The translations under genes were made by a program, and so were the position numbers. Positions 5,646 through 6,237 of a DNA stretch of 6,237 bases are shown here, piece after piece (position 1 is the first letter of the stretch; the number at the start of each line of letters is the position of its first letter). The notes below the pieces were generated by a model. That model worked only from the letters and a program-made list of their open reading frames with translations, was not told the DNA's origin and searched no databases. Origin of the DNA: JAVZIQ01 sp037440545 (GTDB taxonomy: Archaea; Thermoproteota; Bathyarchaeia; Bathyarchaeales; Bathycorpusculaceae); assembly GCA_037440545.1 (NCBI GenBank), contig JBBITX010000068.1, positions 1 through 6,237 on the forward strand, written 5' to 3'.

Positions 5646-6237
5646 ATGAAGTTTGGTGTCTCACCTTCGCCATTTTATTGGTGGAGGAATGTTGAAGAGT
5701 TCAATCATTGGATTTCAGAATCTGAAAGCGGCGGATATGATGGCATATTCATTCCAGACCATTATATGATTAGTGTGCCGGAGCATGGGCCTTGTCAAGA
5801 GCTTTTAGATGCGTGGTCAGTTCTATCGTATGTTGCAGCTAGAACACGCAGTGTAAAAATTGGATCATGCGTTTCTCCTATACCAAGATGGATTCCATCA
5901 CAACTTGCCAAGGTAATAAGCATCGTCGACCTTCTATCTGACGGAAGAGTTATCGCCGGCTTCGGAGCTGGAATCTTCCCAGAAGAGTTCATAAATTATT
6001 CACCTCACTGGCATATGGATGAACCGAAAATCAGGGCTGAAAAATTCTTGGAAGGCTTAAAGGTCATAGTTAAGCTTTGGAAAGAGGACAATGTGACCTT
6101 TGAAGGTAAATATTACAAGTTAAGGGATGCTGTGCTTCTGCCTAAGCCCAAACAGAAACCCCACCCTCCTGTGTGGTCTGGGGGTTTAGGACCAAACATG
6201 CAGAAAATAGCCGCTAAATACTGTGATGCTTGGCTTT
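5646..6237 (+). CDS. luciferase-like (LLM) flavin/F420-dependent oxidoreductase, 3' end cut by window
   Basis: The first 197 residues of a TIM-barrel protein of the bacterial-luciferase-like family, which in archaea is mostly F420-dependent (Mer methylene-tetrahydromethanopterin reductase, Adf alcohol dehydrogenase and many uncharacterised members). Supporting motifs are MKFGVSPSPFYWW at the start, YDGIFIPDHY (31-40) with the Asp-His pair common in F420 enzymes, the family signature LLSDGRVIAGFGAG (96-109), the helix FLEGLKVIVKLWKED (134-148), FEGKYYKL (152-159) and PKPKQKPHPPVWSGG (166-180). Full-length relatives have about 320-350 residues, so a third or more lies outside the window. The frame is open to the edge. 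An ATG at 5628 is possible and would add six residues, but the ribosome binding site favours 5646. It is transcribed divergently from the aldehyde oxidoreductase and shares its intergenic region, which suggests joint control. Cofactor and substrate are not proven from sequence; F420 is more likely than FMN given the probable archaeal host. Confidence 0.88.
   Translation, partial: MKFGVSPSPFYWWRNVEEFNHWISESESGGYDGIFIPDHYMISVPEHGPCQELLDAWSVLSYVAARTRSVKIGSCVSPIPRWIPSQLAKVISIVDLLSDGRVIAGFGAGIFPEEFINYSPHWHMDEPKIRAEKFLEGLKVIVKLWKEDNVTFEGKYYKLRDAVLLPKPKQKPHPPVWSGGLGPNMQKIAAKYCDAWL

Noticed and set aside
5795..5992. Minus-strand 65-residue frame opposite the luciferase-like gene
   Set aside because: It lies fully within the conserved TIM-barrel coding region on the other strand and has no motif.

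Overview
The window looks archaeal. Start sites sit behind TATA/BRE-type elements with very short leaders, one gene has a GGTG-type ribosome binding site, and the gene content is a tungsten-type aldehyde ferredoxin oxidoreductase, a molybdopterin enzyme and a probable F420-dependent luciferase-like oxidoreductase. An uncultivated anaerobic member of Thermoproteota (for example Bathyarchaeia) would fit, but nothing in the window fixes the taxon.

Layout: 1-93 is AT-rich sequence behind the last gene of the minus-strand cluster and holds no gene I can support. On the minus strand, in transcription order, come an aldehyde:ferredoxin oxidoreductase (5479 to 3629), then after a 97-base gap with its own TATA box a large molybdopterin subunit (3533 to 942), and directly behind it a small iron-sulfur subunit (939 to 94). 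A 166-base divergent promoter region (5480-5645) separates these from a plus-strand luciferase-like oxidoreductase that runs off the window at 6237. A perfect 8-base inverted repeat lies in this region, right against the oxidoreductase promoter.

The large and small subunits closely resemble pyrogallol-phloroglucinol transhydroxylase (AthL/AthS) of the bacterium Pelobacter acidigallici. This rests on residue-by-residue comparison with sequences recalled from memory. The large subunit keeps the metal-ligand serine and the His, Tyr, Arg, Asp and Trp residues of the active site, and it lacks the N-terminal Fe-S cluster motif. The small subunit has the same reduced set of 12 cluster cysteines (three [4Fe-4S] clusters) and the same extra C-terminal beta-domain.

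The genes could together form an anaerobic aromatic-compound module. In this model the aldehyde oxidoreductase oxidises aromatic aldehydes such as those released from lignin, the transhydroxylase isomerises pyrogallol to phloroglucinol, and the luciferase-like enzyme may supply an F420-linked redox step. The two enzyme families are well supported, but the joint pathway is inference: no phloroglucinol reductase, gallate decarboxylase or O-demethylase is visible here.
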